64,000 nt of DNA from Gambelia wislizenii (GCA_030847615.1 JAUMIR010000001.1:291612187-291676186); one strand, 5' to 3'; shown: positions 11,830 to 23,149, counted from the first letter of the stretch. Notes: generated by a model not told the origin, from the letters alone. Made by a program: numbers and translations.

Positions 11830-12730
11830 ATAATTATTGCACTGGTCCAATGGATGTGCAGAGACATAATTGTGTGTTTTTAACCCTGTTTTTCTGTTCT
11901 TACACTTTTCCACAAGCATGCACTCATTAATCAAAGACGCTGCACTCCTGCTGAGGGCGGAGAGGTTCATCAAATTGGCAGCCGGTTTGGTGCAAAGAAC
12001 GGTGTACTGAAGCTCTTAACGCGCTGGGACATAAATAAATCTAAGGTCTTTGTATGCAAACCCTGGAGGTTAATACTGCATAATTCAATGTCCTGTCTTT
12101 GTTTTTATGATTGATGTTTTTAAATGTTTGAAGCTTGATGCAAGTCTTCGACTAGGTCAGAGCTCACAATCTGATTGGATGAAGCAAAAAGGGGGGGAAA
12201 GGCATCAGGCTGGCAAGGGGACTTTGAGTATGCTGTGGAGATTTTTATTTTTCTTTCCCCCCACCCTCTTTCTCCTAGAAGATCATTGTCATATTGCTTG
12301 AGCTGTTATAGGAGTGTTCCAGTGATTGACAACCCCTGCTGTGATAATGGACCTAGTGCATGAAATGCCAATAGTTTGGCCCTATTTGTTCGGAAGCTTA
12401 CTGCTATTTGTATCCTTAACAGAACTAACATGTAGAACAAGGGAAAACGACTGGGATTTCTGCCTTGAAATAGTGCTGGGATTTGGTTTTAACATGAATT
12501 GGTTGCATATTCATAATTTAGGAACAGCTGGTTACAGCCAGAAAACAGTCATTTACAAGCTATTATAGACCATTCGACTCACGCAAGGAACCTGGTCTTG
12601 AGCTCCATCCTCCCGCCCTGGTTTATTGATCTACCTGCATTTAAAATCTAGTCACTGCTGTCGAGGGAGGCCTTTCATTTTCGCTGTGCTTGCAACATAG
12701 ATGAGGTTCAATTTTAAATATTTAATTTTA
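11830..12730. promoter_or_regulatory. Candidate conserved non-coding element (enhancer-like)
   Basis: About 900 bases free of recognisable repeats and rich in motifs for developmental transcription factors: CATTAATCAAAG (about 11926), CTGATTGGATGAA (12170), the PBX/MEIS-like TGATTGACA (12323), CATATTCATAATTTA (12507) and the E-box-containing ACAGCTGGTTAC (12524). No reading frame looks like a protein. Assignment as an enhancer is inference from texture alone; cross-species conservation would decide it. Confidence 0.3.
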
Positions 12731-12734
12731 ACTA

Positions 12735-14700
12735 AATGCTGAGGAAAATGATAAAGTGCACAGGCCTTGAAGGAACAAGCCTGTATGGATCAGTGGTGAC
12801 CGCACATCTTAAATGCAGAAAGTACTATTTATTGGAAACACGTTTCTTCAGCCTTCTCAGTCCTTTGATTGCTTGTGGAGTTCTGAGCAAGGAATCAGAT
12901 TTAGTCAAGGTTACACTCTTGATTCCACAGCTCTTAAAATGCAGTGTGTTATTTTTTTTCTGCTTTGCCAATACGCAGAGATTTTGCTTGAGCTTGTGAG
13001 TGTACAATAAAGGAAAGACAAGGTGACAGACATAACCAACCTTTGGTACATAAGAAGACCCTGCATGGGTATTCAACTAGGTAGAGCTGAATCTTTGCAA
13101 TATTCTTAGAATTGATTTGAATTTAGAGAGCTTGTGTTTTGTTTTCTATTTTAAGGAATTAAGAGTGATACTTTAGGCTGTTTTTTAAAAAATAGCCTTG
13201 TTTTATGTGAAAATCTTTGTTGTCAATATAAATATATATTTTTTATTTAATTATTAAAACATTTTTAGCCCACCTACCCTTTTATCATAAGAGCTATCAA
13301 AGGGTTCTTGCAGACTGACTTAAAGCCTTGGGCTTTGGTCCGAGTTATAGCTATACTTTTTTCCTGATATACAAATGATGTCCTTCCCATTCCAGTGTTT
13401 TTCTCATCAGTTTCAAGTACTGTACTAACTGAAACTTTTTTTCCCCATTGCACAATGGGGTTCCCCCTCCCCTGTCCTGGGGGCTTCTTGTACAGGCTGG
13501 GGGTAAATGCCTCATGTCTGTATCATTCGTATCCTCCTGTTGTATTTTGGGGCGGTCCCACTGATGAGCATATTTTGAATGGGGGTGTGACCTTTATTGT
13601 GAAGATTTTCCACTGACCTTTGTTCCCTCATTATATTTCTAGTTAACAGACTGAATATTTCTTCCTCTGCCCTTTCCCTTTTGGAATTATTGTTTAGCAG
13701 TATCACTATACAAACATCTGGGGGAAGGGAGAGAAGGAGAAAGAGATGGGGAGATGGGAAACATGGATGCAGGTGGAAGAACATTTAGTGGGGAGGTGCT
13801 GAGTTTCTGGAGGAGATGGTAGAAAATCATACTCCCACCTCACCTCACCCTCACCTCAAAGGGGAGAAAAGAGTCAGAAAGAAACAAGTGGATTGAGGGT
13901 AGTACTTCAACTACCGGTAGCAACAGAATACCCAGAGTGTTTAGGAGAGGACTGGATGTAAAACAAGCCATGAAATCCTGAAAGAAAATGCCCTAATATT
14001 TTCCAGAATTATTGGGCAGTCAGGAAAGGCCATAAATAAGATTTTGCTTTATCTGTTAATTCTTAATATGATAATGTTAATGCTCTTGGGTCATCTGGTA
14101 AATGGGATGTATGGAATAGACTGCCATGTGAAAATTGGGATAATTGATGTAACAAGAATGTCTGTTTGTTCCAGTGGGATTTGCTACTGTGTAAGTATAT
14201 TTAGGGTGGCATTAGTTATCATTTTCCAGGCTCAGTGCAAGACAGGCTGAATATTTGATTGCATATTTTATTGGAAAATGTGCCTTTGTAAGTAACTCTG
14301 GGGAACAAGTTCCCTCTTTTGCAGCAGGTAAAGATTTTTTTCCTATGAGGGATCTCCGAGTCCTTTGTGAAAGAATGACCATATCCTATATAGATCTTTT
14401 TATCTTGAGTCCAGAAAGAGGTGATTAGGAACATCAGTAGTCTGACATGTACATAAATCAGAACAAAAATTCCTGTTCTGTATATACATAAGCCACTGAG
14501 TACCAGGAAATGTTAACCTTCTGAGGATATTCAGTCTGCTTAAGAAGTTCTGAAAATATTAGACATTGACAATAAGGAGATAAATTTTGCCTGTTAAAAC
14601 TGTATGAGAGTAGAATTCCATGTAGACCTGTACTGGCAACTCTGATCTGATCTGAAGACTGCTATTTGTCACTAAAGTATACATTACTTCTCTTTTGTCA
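12735..14700. other. No gene or clear repeat seen
   Basis: Mostly AT-rich unique sequence. A possible degraded L2 tail lies near 13235-13310 (AAATATATATTTTTTATTTA then AGCCCACCTACCC), too short to call. Confidence 0.35.
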
Positions 14701-14736
14701 GTATATATGCCCTTATTGTTTCTGTTTAACCAACAG

Positions 14737-14921
14737 ATATCTCTCTCTCTCTCTCTGGCTTTTCTTCGCAAACGAAGATTTAGGAAGGACTCATCCCGTG
14801 CTTTCTGCACGCTGATGACTGAAAAGGCCAATCCGAGATAAACATGTCCGGTTGCAGAAAGCACAGCAGAAGGTCTCCCTAGGTGATGTTTCCAGGTTGT
14901 GATTCTTTCTGCGTTGTCGTT
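14737..14921 (-). mobile_element. 185-bp LINE 3' end with 35-bp target duplication
   Basis: On the minus strand the piece encodes the last residues of a LINE ORF2 with the motif FCNRTCLSRIGLFSHQRA, a cysteine/histidine finger, followed by a stop and a short 3' untranslated tail ending in an (AG)n run. The same family, longer, lies at 21726-23134. A perfect 35-base direct repeat flanks it (14702-14736 and 14922-14956), proving a separate retrotransposition of this severely 5'-truncated copy. The LINE clade is uncertain. Confidence 0.85.
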
Positions 14922-15092
14922 TATATATGCCCTTATTGTTTCTGTTTAACCAACAGCACAACCTTTGTAAATCACATTTCAGGAGAGGAGGCAGTTAACT
15001 GTTAAACTAGTTTAGCTATGAACTTTGGTGCACTGGAGTTGTCAGTGCATTTTAGCTGATATGCTTTGGTGTTTTATATAAGGACAATCTTT

Positions 15093-15687
15093 GGAGATTA
15101 TCAGACAGGAACGCAAAAAGTGTTCCTGTCCCATCCCTGTCACACCACAATCACCCTCCCCACTGCATTTACCTCTTCCCCCATCGTTCTGGCAGCCCAG
15201 GGGTGAACGGAGCTCTAACAGAGCTCTGTTTACTTCCTGGATTGAAATCCTGCGGATTCTCATGAGAAGACGTGAGTGCGGGAAATTAAAAAATAAAAAT
15301 AAAAAGAACACAAAAAAAGTGACAGCAAGCACAACCCCCCCCCCCACACACACTTTAAAAGGTAGACGTAACCCGGGGAAGGTTATAAAGAGTGTGTCAT
15401 TTACCTGGATGTCCCAATCTCACCTGGAAGTGTTCTGGCAGGGACCGCCCATTGATACTGGGATCTCGCCAGAGAAACAGGGAACTTTGTCACATGCAGG
15501 AACATCCAAGACAGGAACGGAACAGGGGATTGATGGACGGCTTCTCCCATCAATAAAAAGCAGCACTGGCAGAACGGCAGCAGAACAGGAGCATAATGAG
15601 AGGGGAGCGAGATTGTCTGGTAAGGGAGCCCTTTTGTGATCTCCTGGCGTTGCTGTAACGCCACTTTTAACATATCTGATAATCTCC
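15093..15687. mobile_element. DNA transposon-like element with GGAGATTATCAGA ends
   Basis: The left end is GGAGATTATCAGAC and the right end, in complement, is GGAGATTATCAGAT, with looser similarity continuing for about 15 bases. The 595-bp interior has no transposase; its open frames are low-complexity. I see no convincing target duplication. The end sequence resembles that of the foldback element at 34093-35005 (GACATTATCAGAC), suggesting one superfamily. Confidence 0.55.
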
Positions 15688-16160
15688 TCTGTGTTTCTGC
15701 TGGATACTTGTGTATTTATTTTATGTAAATGCATTTTGAAATAGACTGGGATTTGGGAATAGAGTTGTCAGTGTGAATAAATAAAACAGTGATCTGCCCT
15801 GTCCTCTTCTTGTTCAGAGGCAGCAGAGCAACTTTACCTGCCCTCCCACCCTCCCCATGGTGACCTCAGGTGCTTTGCTTTGCTTTCTCCCATATAAATG
15901 TTACCCTTCACTATTTAGTGAAAATAAGGACCAAAATACCTCATTCTCAAGAAACTTTGAAACTTTAAAGCAGCTGTGACATGGAAGAGGAGCTCTCATT
16001 TTGACCAGAGCAGTAGCATTGGGGGAAGGGGGTTATTTAACTTCTCCTCATTTACCTGCAACCCTTCCCCCACCTCCCCTCCTACTGAGGGGAGAGATTA
16101 TAGACACTGTTTATTTTCTCCCCTATAATTAAGGTATCAGCAATTTAGAGGGGACAAGTG
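15688..16160. other. No gene seen
   Basis: Nothing identifiable. Contains pyrimidine-rich tracts. Confidence 0.35.
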
Positions 16161-16272
16161 AGTATGGTATAGTGTGGTATAGTGGTTTGAGTGGTGGATT
16201 CTGGGAGATCAGGGTTTGAATCCCTGCTCAGTGATGAAAACCCAGTGGGTGACCCTGAGCAAGTCATACTCG

Positions 16273-17148
16273 CAGGGGTTGTCTAAATGGCGAAAATACT
16301 CCTCACATAATGCGAGGAGAATACGAGCTGTCTTAATGGCATCCTTCATTGTTTCGCCATATTCAGAAGGAGGGGAGCCAAAAATGCCAAAAACTCTGAA
16401 GGAAAAGCCTTTGCGGCTTTCCCCGGAGTTTTTAAAAAAGAGCGGGGGGCGGGGAATGCGCATCCCTGCTCGTTGGGACAAGCGAAATAAATTGATTCAC
16501 TTTCCCATATGAGTGGAAATGCAAAGCTGATTGGCTGGACGAGCACTGGGGCAGGGCTTGCTAACAAGGCAAGCGCCAAGAGCCACCATGTTGGCTTTTC
16601 ACCTTGGCGAGCAAGTGCTAAGGCAATAAAACAGGGTCCCCCCCCTTTTTTTTTTTGTAAAGGCAAAATATCATTTTATCACACACTGGAAATACGGTTG
16701 TCCCTTCAACTGCTGGGGTTTGGTTCCAGGACCCCCCGTGGATACCAAAATCCATGAATACTCAAGTCTCATTATATGCAGTGGCATAACAAAATGGTGT
16801 CCCTTATATAAGATGGCAAAAATCAAGGTTTGCTTTTTTGTTCATTGTTTTATTATTTTTTAAAAAATATTTTCAAGCTGTGAATACTTAAATCCGTGGA
16901 TACCAAATCTGTGGATATGGAGGGACAACTGTAGATTTAAAAAAAAAAAGTTCGGCAGTGACAAATTGAGGTAAGTAAAAAAATGAGTAATTCACTTGTG
17001 GCTGCCATCTGGATCTGCAGGCATGCAAAGCTTATGCCTGGGGCGGGGGGAAAACCCAAAAAACTCCATTAAGACAAATCACAGCTGCTGCAAATTGTTA
17101 TTACTGCAGAGCAATCCACTTCTTTTCCCCTCCTATAGACAAGCCCTA
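16273..17148. mobile_element. Non-autonomous hAT-like element inside a SINE
   Basis: The left end is CAGGGGTTGTCTAAATGG; the right end in complement is TAGGGCTTGTCTATAGG, an imperfect inverted pair of the hAT type. An 8-base duplication is only weakly visible (ATACTCGC versus ATCCTCAG). The interior shares blocks with the element at 41070-41914: GCCATATTCAGAAGGAGGGG, and AATTCACTTG followed by GGC.GCC.TCT. It has no coding capacity and itself contains a Tigger element. Confidence 0.6.
16695..16931. mobile_element. Tigger2/MER2-type element with TA duplication
   Basis: Inverted ends CGGTTGTCCCTTC and GAGGGACAACTG, flanked by TA on both sides (16693-16694 and 16932-16933). Subterminal blocks GGATACCAAAATCCATGAAT and TCCGTGGATACCAAATCTGT repeat the family motif in inverse orientation. 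237 bp, no transposase. Confidence 0.8.
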
Positions 17149-17262
17149 ATCCTCAGAGAATGGCAATGGCAACCCTCTTCTGAATCTTATGATGAAAACC
17201 CCATGATAAGTTAGTTTACCTTAGGGTTGCCATAAGTTGGAAATGACTTGAACACATGTGCG

Positions 17263-18044
17263 CACACAGTGAGTGTGTGAGAGAGTTGGGGAGCGGGAGA
17301 AGACCCTCTGATCAAATTTGGAATCCCTGTATATATATTCCTTTTACAAGTGAAATTGGGAGAGTTGATATCCCATGTCACATCTGTTTTTGCTTCCCAG
17401 CTTTGCCCTCTATACCTGAGTTACATATTTTGAGTACCATAGTGTGATTGCCTTCTCCCTTCATGTAAGTAGGGCTAAAAACCAGAACAAAAACCCAAAG
17501 AATTTATTTAGAGAGGCTTTGTGAGAGACTTTGTACTGCTTGTAGGGAAAATGAGTGATACTGAAAACATTTATAATTGTGGAACTGCAATTTTTATTAC
17601 ATTTACTGAAGTTGTTCTCATGATTTCACTTTATACTTGCAGAAGTTTGCAGAAGTGAAATTGCCAGCGAATGTCAATGTTACCATTAATTACTGAAAAC
17701 ATATTTTGGTGCACTGGCATGTTCCCTAAACCTGTAAGCATGTGGTAGCTTACACTCTCGTATTACTGATCTAAACTGCCATTACAACATGTATAACTTA
17801 TGGTGGTGCCTCCCATTCAGCATGTGCATTTAACAGTCTTAGGACTGACCCATAAACTTATGGTTCAGAGTCCTGGTGAATGAAAGAATATAGACTTTGA
17901 ATGTATGTGATTTAGAGTCCTCTTTGGTTTAATTGATAAAAATGTTGGTAGAATTGTAGAAAATCATGGATTCTGCATCTCCTAAAATGCCTACCCACTC
18001 CCCTGCTGCTATTGCCATTTTTTTTGCTGTCATTTGTATATTGT
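17263..18044. other. No gene or clear repeat seen
   Basis: Nothing identifiable on either strand. Confidence 0.35.
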
Positions 18045-18225
18045 ATTGTACTTTATGTTTGTTTTAATTCTCCACCAGTTTAATTTAGTTTTAAGGGGTA
18101 GGAGGGGTAGGATTGGGAAGGATTGTTTTAACTTGCTGTTGTTTTAATCCTGTTGTATGCTGCCCCAGTTGCCGAGCAGAGGGGCGGATTAAAAATAAAA
18201 AAAATTATTATTATTTATTATTATA
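18045..18225 (+). mobile_element. L2-type LINE 3' end
   Basis: Ends with GTTTTAATCCTGTTGTATGC, CCCCAGTTGCCGAGCAGAGG, GGCGGATTAAAAATAAA and a TTA-repeat tail, the L2 3' layout in reptiles. Confidence 0.65.
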
Positions 18226-18259
18226 TTTGAAGTACCCTGCAGGTGAGAAATTTTTCCTC

Positions 18260-18610
18260 CTATTTATTAAATTTATTTATTAAAATATTTGTACCCCATC
18301 TTATATCAAAAGATCATAGGGCAGCTTACAAATAGCATCAAAACAGGTCAAACAGTTTAAAAACAGTAAAATAATTTAAATAAGCTAAAACATATTAAAC
18401 ATCATAGTAAGTTAAAAACAGATTTAAAAGATTTTAAAACAATGTATAACAGTATTTGGGCTGAATTAATGAGGTCCAAAGGCCTTGATGAACAAGCAGT
18501 TTTAACTTGGCACCTAAACGAAGTGAGTGTTGGGGCCAGCTAGGACTCAGTTGAGGTGTCACAGCTGAGAAGGCACTCTCCCACGTCAATGTCTTCAGTG
18601 CAGGCAAAAA
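18260..18610 (-). mobile_element. Older L2-like LINE 3' fragment
   Basis: In complement it shows the pattern of an L2 3' region: a (TTTA)n tract, TACCCCATCTTATATC, GCAGCTTACAAATAG, an A-rich middle, then a coding-like remnant (GAGAAGGCACTCTCCCACG). More diverged than the copies at 25151, 27568 and 29566. Confidence 0.45.
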
Positions 18611-18651
18611 GTCAATGCAAGTTTGAAGAGCCTTTGTCCTATTTGAGTGTA

Positions 18652-18745
18652 CAGTCGTCCCTTCCTATTTGCAGGGGTTAGGGGTGGAGCACCACCGCAA
18701 AAGTGAAAAAAAAACCCCACGAATTAAAAAAAGTATGCAAAAAAA
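18652..18745 (+). mobile_element. Tigger-type left end
   Basis: CAGTCGTCCCTTCCTATTTG preceded by TA at 18650-18651, the same start as the element at 63677. No matching right end is nearby, so this is a fragment. Confidence 0.5.
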
Positions 18746-18924
18746 AAAAAGACCTAAAAAGTCTGGGTCGACTTATACAAGGTCAGTATGATACCTTTGT
18801 CCACCATGGACAAAGGCTTTGTCCGGTTCTGCTTTTGAGGTTTCTCTGACATGATGGGGTGGGAGGGGGAGAATGGGCTTCTTTCAGGCTCTCCCACCAT
18901 AGATTAAGCCCTGGCATGGACTCT

Positions 18925-19125
18925 GCAGAGCAGAAAGGGGTTGGACTGGATGGCCCTTGGGGTCTCTTCCAACTCTAGGATTCGAGGACTGTGTATTCCA
19001 GCAGGGCAGAAAGTACTTGGACTAGATGGCCCTCAGGGTCTCTTCCAACTCTAGGATTCTAGGATTGTGTGTTCCTGCAGGGCAGAAGGGGTTGGACTAG
19101 ATGGCCCTTGGGGTATCTAACTCTG
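18925..19125 (+). repeat. Three tandem CR1 3' tails (about 75-bp period)
   Basis: The CR1 terminus unit, with TTGGACT(G/A)GATGGCCCT then GGTCTCTTCCAACTCTAGGA, occurs three times, at about 18931, 19004 and 19080, joined by GTGTATTCC-like spacers. CR1 copies normally carry this once, so the array arose by tandem duplication or repeated insertion at the tail. Confidence 0.8.
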
Positions 19126-19139
19126 AGGTGTATCTGGCA

Positions 19140-19914
19140 GCCATCTCCACCGAATTGCAGGCATGGGGTCAACCTTCTCCATTTCGTAATGCATTGGTCA
19201 AGAAATTCTTGAAGGGCTCCATCCTCCTGTCATGGAGCCAACACCGGCTTGAAGCCTGGAACTAGTCCTTTCTCAGCTGTTGAAGCGCCCCTTCGAGCCC
19301 TTGGCTACTACTGACTTGAGGCTTTTATTGTGAAAAACAGCCTTTCTCGTAGCCATCACTTCTGCCCATCCCAACTTTGTGCACTCCGTGCCGATCCTCT
19401 GTATTTGGCCTTCCACAGGCACAAATTTGTTCTGAAAGCGGACATTTCTTTCCTCCCCAAAGTGGTTTCTAGCTTTCACTTGAACCAATCCATTGTCCTC
19501 CCAGCCTTCATGCAGGACCTGAAGGATGACTTTGAATGGTCTCTCCATTCCTTGAATGCTCAGAGAGCCCTTGCTTTCTATGTACAATGGACAGCTCTTC
19601 GAAACTGTTTGTCTCCTATACAGACTAAATTGGGTGCCCCTATTTGTCCACAACATTTGTCTAAATGGGTGGTTTTGACCATTTCTCTTTGTTACGAACT
19701 GGCCCGGAAGCCCCTGCCTTCTTGGGTTCGAGGACACTCCACCAGGGCTGTCTCTGCTTCAGCTGCCTTCCTCTCTGGTATCCCGTTGGAAGACGTCTGC
19801 CGGGCAGCTACGTGGTCCACGCCATTGACATTTATATCTCATTACAGATTGGACACTCAGTCTCGTAATGAGGTTGCGTTTGGGAGGGTAGTGTTGTTAT
19901 CCTCTATTCAATGA
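19140..19914 (+). pseudogene. DIRS tyrosine recombinase, C-terminal part, broken
   Basis: The last 195 residues (19330-19914) are open and align by eye with the recombinase of the intact DIRS in this window: LYLAFHRHKFVLKAD, PKVVSSFHLNQSIVLPAF, then the catalytic GHSTRAVSASAA (the H-x-x-R box) and CRAATWSTPLTFISHYRLD carrying the nucleophilic tyrosine. The upstream part (19140-19329) shows LAAISTELQAWG and LVKKFLKGS but contains stops and lacks the first arginine box (the ARRVSEL equivalent is degraded near 19355). It cannot encode an active enzyme. Confidence 0.8.
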
Positions 19915-20134
19915 GTGAGTTTTTATTACGGTCAACTTGGTACTGAATGGTTACTCTGATATTAATACATGAAAGTGCTTCTGTTCACAGTACTTAGTGT
20001 TCGTTACTATGACTCAGAATATCACTTGTGCAACACTTTCCTCGTCTTACCTGTTAGTATGACATACCCTCCTCCTAGAGTGGAAGCTTGCTAATCTACC
20101 CACTGTGTGTATTCAGAGACCACAAAGAAGATGG

Positions 20135-20472
20135 ACAGGTTGCTTACCTAGAACCATAGATCTTCGAGTGGTCTTCTGTGAATTCACACAGACCCGCCCA
20201 TCCTCCCCTCTATGTCCTGCTATGACATAGGTATGCTTAATATTTCTGATGCTGCTACTTGCGGTGTCCTTCAAGGAACTGAGGGGATTTAGGCAGGAGC
20301 GCCTTTAAAGGGACCGTTAGGATGGGCGGAGTTACCGCCAAAATGTTGCAAAACATGTTCTGCCTAGAGATTCTAGAGTGTTCAGAGTGTTCTGCGCAGG
20401 GGCAGGAGTTACCCACTGTGTAAATTCACGGAAGACTACTCAAAGATGTATGGTTACAGGTAAGCAACCTGT
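20135..20472 (+). repeat. DIRS internal complementary region and inverted terminus
   Basis: ACAGGTTGCTTACCT at 20135 and its complement AGGTAAGCAACCTGT ending at 20472 bound about 56-bp imperfect inverted arms (CTTCGAGTGGTCTTCTGTGA against the complement of TCACGGAAGACTACTC). DIRS elements use such arms as an internal complementary region plus terminal repeat. Confidence 0.8.
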
Positions 20473-20478
20473 CTATCC

Positions 20479-21200
20479 AGTATTTTCTTATCACTGTAGC
20501 CCCATATCAGGTATCATATCAGAAATGACCATCCACTTAAATTATGAAGAAAATATTCATGGCCAGTATAGTTTATTTAGCCAGTTTCTGCTGACATTGT
20601 GTGGCTTAGTCCTAATCATATTTACTTAGAAGAATACATCGCTGTGCTTAGTCAGACTTATTTCTAGTAGTTACATATAGGGTTGCTCTTTTAATTAATT
20701 AACATTTCCACTACTTATTCCTCAACTGAAGCCCGCTGAGAAACATATCAGGCTAAGGAAACATACATGTGCCTGCAACTAAATGTCTGAAAGCCATTAT
20801 ATCTCTGTTCTAGCAAGAATAGAACTGTTATCTTATTCCCAAATTATGGGGGTAATGTCCATGTGGAAAGATGGGTGCTTTGATTATAAAGAAAGAGGGC
20901 ACAGAACTTCTCAGTTGAGGGTCCAGTGGCAGATACAAATAACTAAAACAAATGCAGGAGAAAATATAATCACAATGGCAATGCAAAACAGTGTAGGTGA
21001 AGACTTGTGTTACTTTATATGTCAGAAACTGCAATAGGTTCCTGTTATACTTGCACAATCATGACCCACAAAGCAGTCATTGTCATAACTGTTGCAGTCA
21101 GATGGGAAAGCAAAACTTCCCCAGTGATTCAACACTTTAATTTTCCAAAAATAAATACTATCTCCATTTCACAATACACAGTTACAGCACTACGGTTTTT
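20479..21200. other. No gene or clear repeat seen
   Basis: AT-rich, nothing identifiable. Confidence 0.35.
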
Positions 21201-21352
21201 ACTTTAACTGCTATAGTTCCATTTTACGGAATCCTGGGATTTTAAGTTGAGGGGAGGGGCATTTAGAATCCTCAGCCAGAAAGCTCCTCTGTTGCCTCTG
21301 AGCAAACTACAAATCCCAGGATTCCATAGGATGTTGTCATGTCAGTTAAAGT
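21201..21352. mobile_element. Palindromic MITE (AATCCTGGGATTTGTAG family)
   Basis: The arms are self-complementary: ACTTTAACTG at the left against CAGTTAAAGT at the right, and GGAATCCTGGGATTTT against AAATCCCAGGATTCC. The same family is at 37395-37550. The outermost ends seen in that copy (GGGTGCATCTACACT) are lost here. Confidence 0.65.
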
Positions 21353-21725
21353 GGACCCATAGTCCTATAACCACTGAGACTTAACAGTACTGTACATTCT
21401 TTCTCAGGCATTACAGAATGCGGTGTCCAGCACCTCCTTGAGCAGCTTTTCTCCAGCTGTGGAATGGAAGCTGGAGAACACTGGGGCAAGGCTCCATCCC
21501 TACAATCCAAAATGGCCACTGATTGGCCACACTACCATATGGCAGCTGTTGTGCAACTGGAGGAAAAAGAAGCAGCATTTGTCCTGTGGACTTTCACTGT
21601 TCAATAGTTTCTCAGCCAATGTCTGGGCTGCTTATGTTTCCTACAGATCCATAAGATGTTGCATGACAAAAAAAGTAGCAAAGGGACATTGTAGTTTTTT
21701 ATTTATTACTTTGTGAGGTGATACT

Positions 21726-23134
21726 TTCTCTCTGGCTTTTCTTTGCAAATGAAGATTCAGGAAAGACTCATCTCGCACTTTCTGCAAGTGCACTGAGGAC
21801 TGAAAAGGCCAATCCGAGATAAACAAGTCTGGTTGCAGAAAGCACAGCAGAAGGTCTCCTTGGGTGATGTTTCCAGGATGTGATTCTTTCTGTGTTGTCA
21901 TTTCTCTTCAAGACTTGTTCAGCGTGAGTTCTCAAATAAGACTGCAGCATTGTGGATAGTGCATCTCCATGCCTCCTGATGTGAGGCCAGGGTGGACCAT
22001 TGTTGGTGATCAATTTGGCCAAGCCTGAAATGTTTCAGGGAGTCCTTGTATCGCTTTTTTGAAGTGCCTCACTTACACTGACCCGTGGAGAGTTCACTCC
22101 ATCCTAGAAACGTGCCCTGTCCAGCCCAGCTGTGTTCTCAGTATCATGGCCTCAGTGCTGGTGATCCCTGCTTGCTCAAGGACAGCAACATTTGTCACAT
22201 AGTCAGTCCAGTGTATATTTAGGATTGTACGTATACAGCGCTGATGAAAGCATTCGAGGAGTTGTAAGTGTTGGCAATAGGTGACCCATGTTTCAGACCT
22301 GTAAAGGAGAATAAGACAGCACAATGGTTCTATACACACTGATTTTTGTGCTTCACCTAAGGTGTTTGTTACTCCAGACTCTTTTGTAAAGTCTTCCAAA
22401 TGTGCTATATGCCTTTGCTAATCTGTGATCGATCTCTTTGTCAATCTTGGCATCTGAGGAGATGATGCTTCCCAGGTAGGTGAACTGCGAACAGACTTAA
22501 GCACAGATTTGCCTACGGCAATGTGGGGATGGTGGTGTTCATCCTGTGTGCAGGTTGGTGGAGAACTTCTGTTTTCTTCAGGTTGACTTCCAGCCCAAAC
22601 AGCTCTGCAGCTGTTGCGAAGCAGGATGTTAGATGCTGCAGAGCTGCTTCTGTGTGGGCAACAAAGGCATCATCATCAGCGAAGAGCAGCTCACAGACTA
22701 GATATTTAGAATCTTAGTGTGAGCCTTCAGATGGCGTAAGTTAAACAAGCTACCATCAATACGGTAACATATATAGATGCCGTCTTCTTCTTCTTCTGCT
22801 GTAGCCCTTTGGAGCATCATACTGAAGAAGATTGTAAATAAAGTTGGAGCAAGAACACAACCTTGCTTCACTCCATTAGTTATTAGAAAGGGCTTTGAAA
22901 GAGCATTGCAATATCTGACTTGACCGTGCTGGCCCTCATGCCCTTCGAGCCTGTGCAATGGATTTTTCTGGTGGAGCGCAGAGTGCACAGAACTGGCCTC
23001 ACCCTTTAAACCAAAGGTTCATCTGCTATGGTCTTGCAAGCATGGACGGTAGCAATGAGGTCCTTGGGTCATAGGTTTTATTAGAATTTCCTTCTCTTAG
23101 ATGGTTGACCTTACAGGGTTGGATGAGCGCCATC
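21726..23134 (-). mobile_element. 5'-truncated LINE with 14-bp target duplication
   Basis: A 14-base direct repeat (TGTGAGGTGATACT at 21712-21725 and 23135-23148) flanks it. On the minus strand it carries the middle of a reverse transcriptase (22988-22698: LITNGVKQGCVLAPTLFTIF and GIYICYRIDGSLFNL), then the downstream region (22399-22094: LLYRSETWVTY, LECFHQRCIRTIL, AMILRTQLGWTGHVSRM), and the C-terminal finger region also seen at 14737-14921. Frameshifts and stops separate the blocks. The clade is unresolved; it is not CR1, L1 or L2. Confidence 0.8.
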
Positions 23135-23149
23135 TGTGAGGTGATACTG

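Larger units (their letters stand above)
16165..17262 (+). mobile_element. Sauria-type SINE split by an insertion
   Basis: The head (16165-16272) has the tRNA-like GTATAGTGGTTTGAGT A-box region, the B-box GGTTTGAATCC and the GTGGGTGACC block. The tail (17149-17262) resumes with CCTCAGAGAATGGCAATGG and ends with the Bov-B-like CATAAGTTGGAAATGACTTG. Together they make one SINE interrupted at 16273-17148. Confidence 0.75.
19135..20478 (+). mobile_element. 5'-truncated DIRS retrotransposon with 3' terminus
   Basis: Contains a recombinase remnant (19140-19914) followed by a terminal region with a long inverted repeat (20135-20472), the order expected of the right part of a DIRS element. It differs in sequence from the intact DIRS at 46228-51551 but matches the terminal piece at 60486-60771, so the window holds two DIRS families. 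The left part, including gag and reverse transcriptase, is missing. Confidence 0.8.

Noticed and set aside
15091..15639. 182-codon open frame
   Set aside because: Coincides with a non-coding element with inverted ends; low-complexity Lys/Pro/Thr runs.
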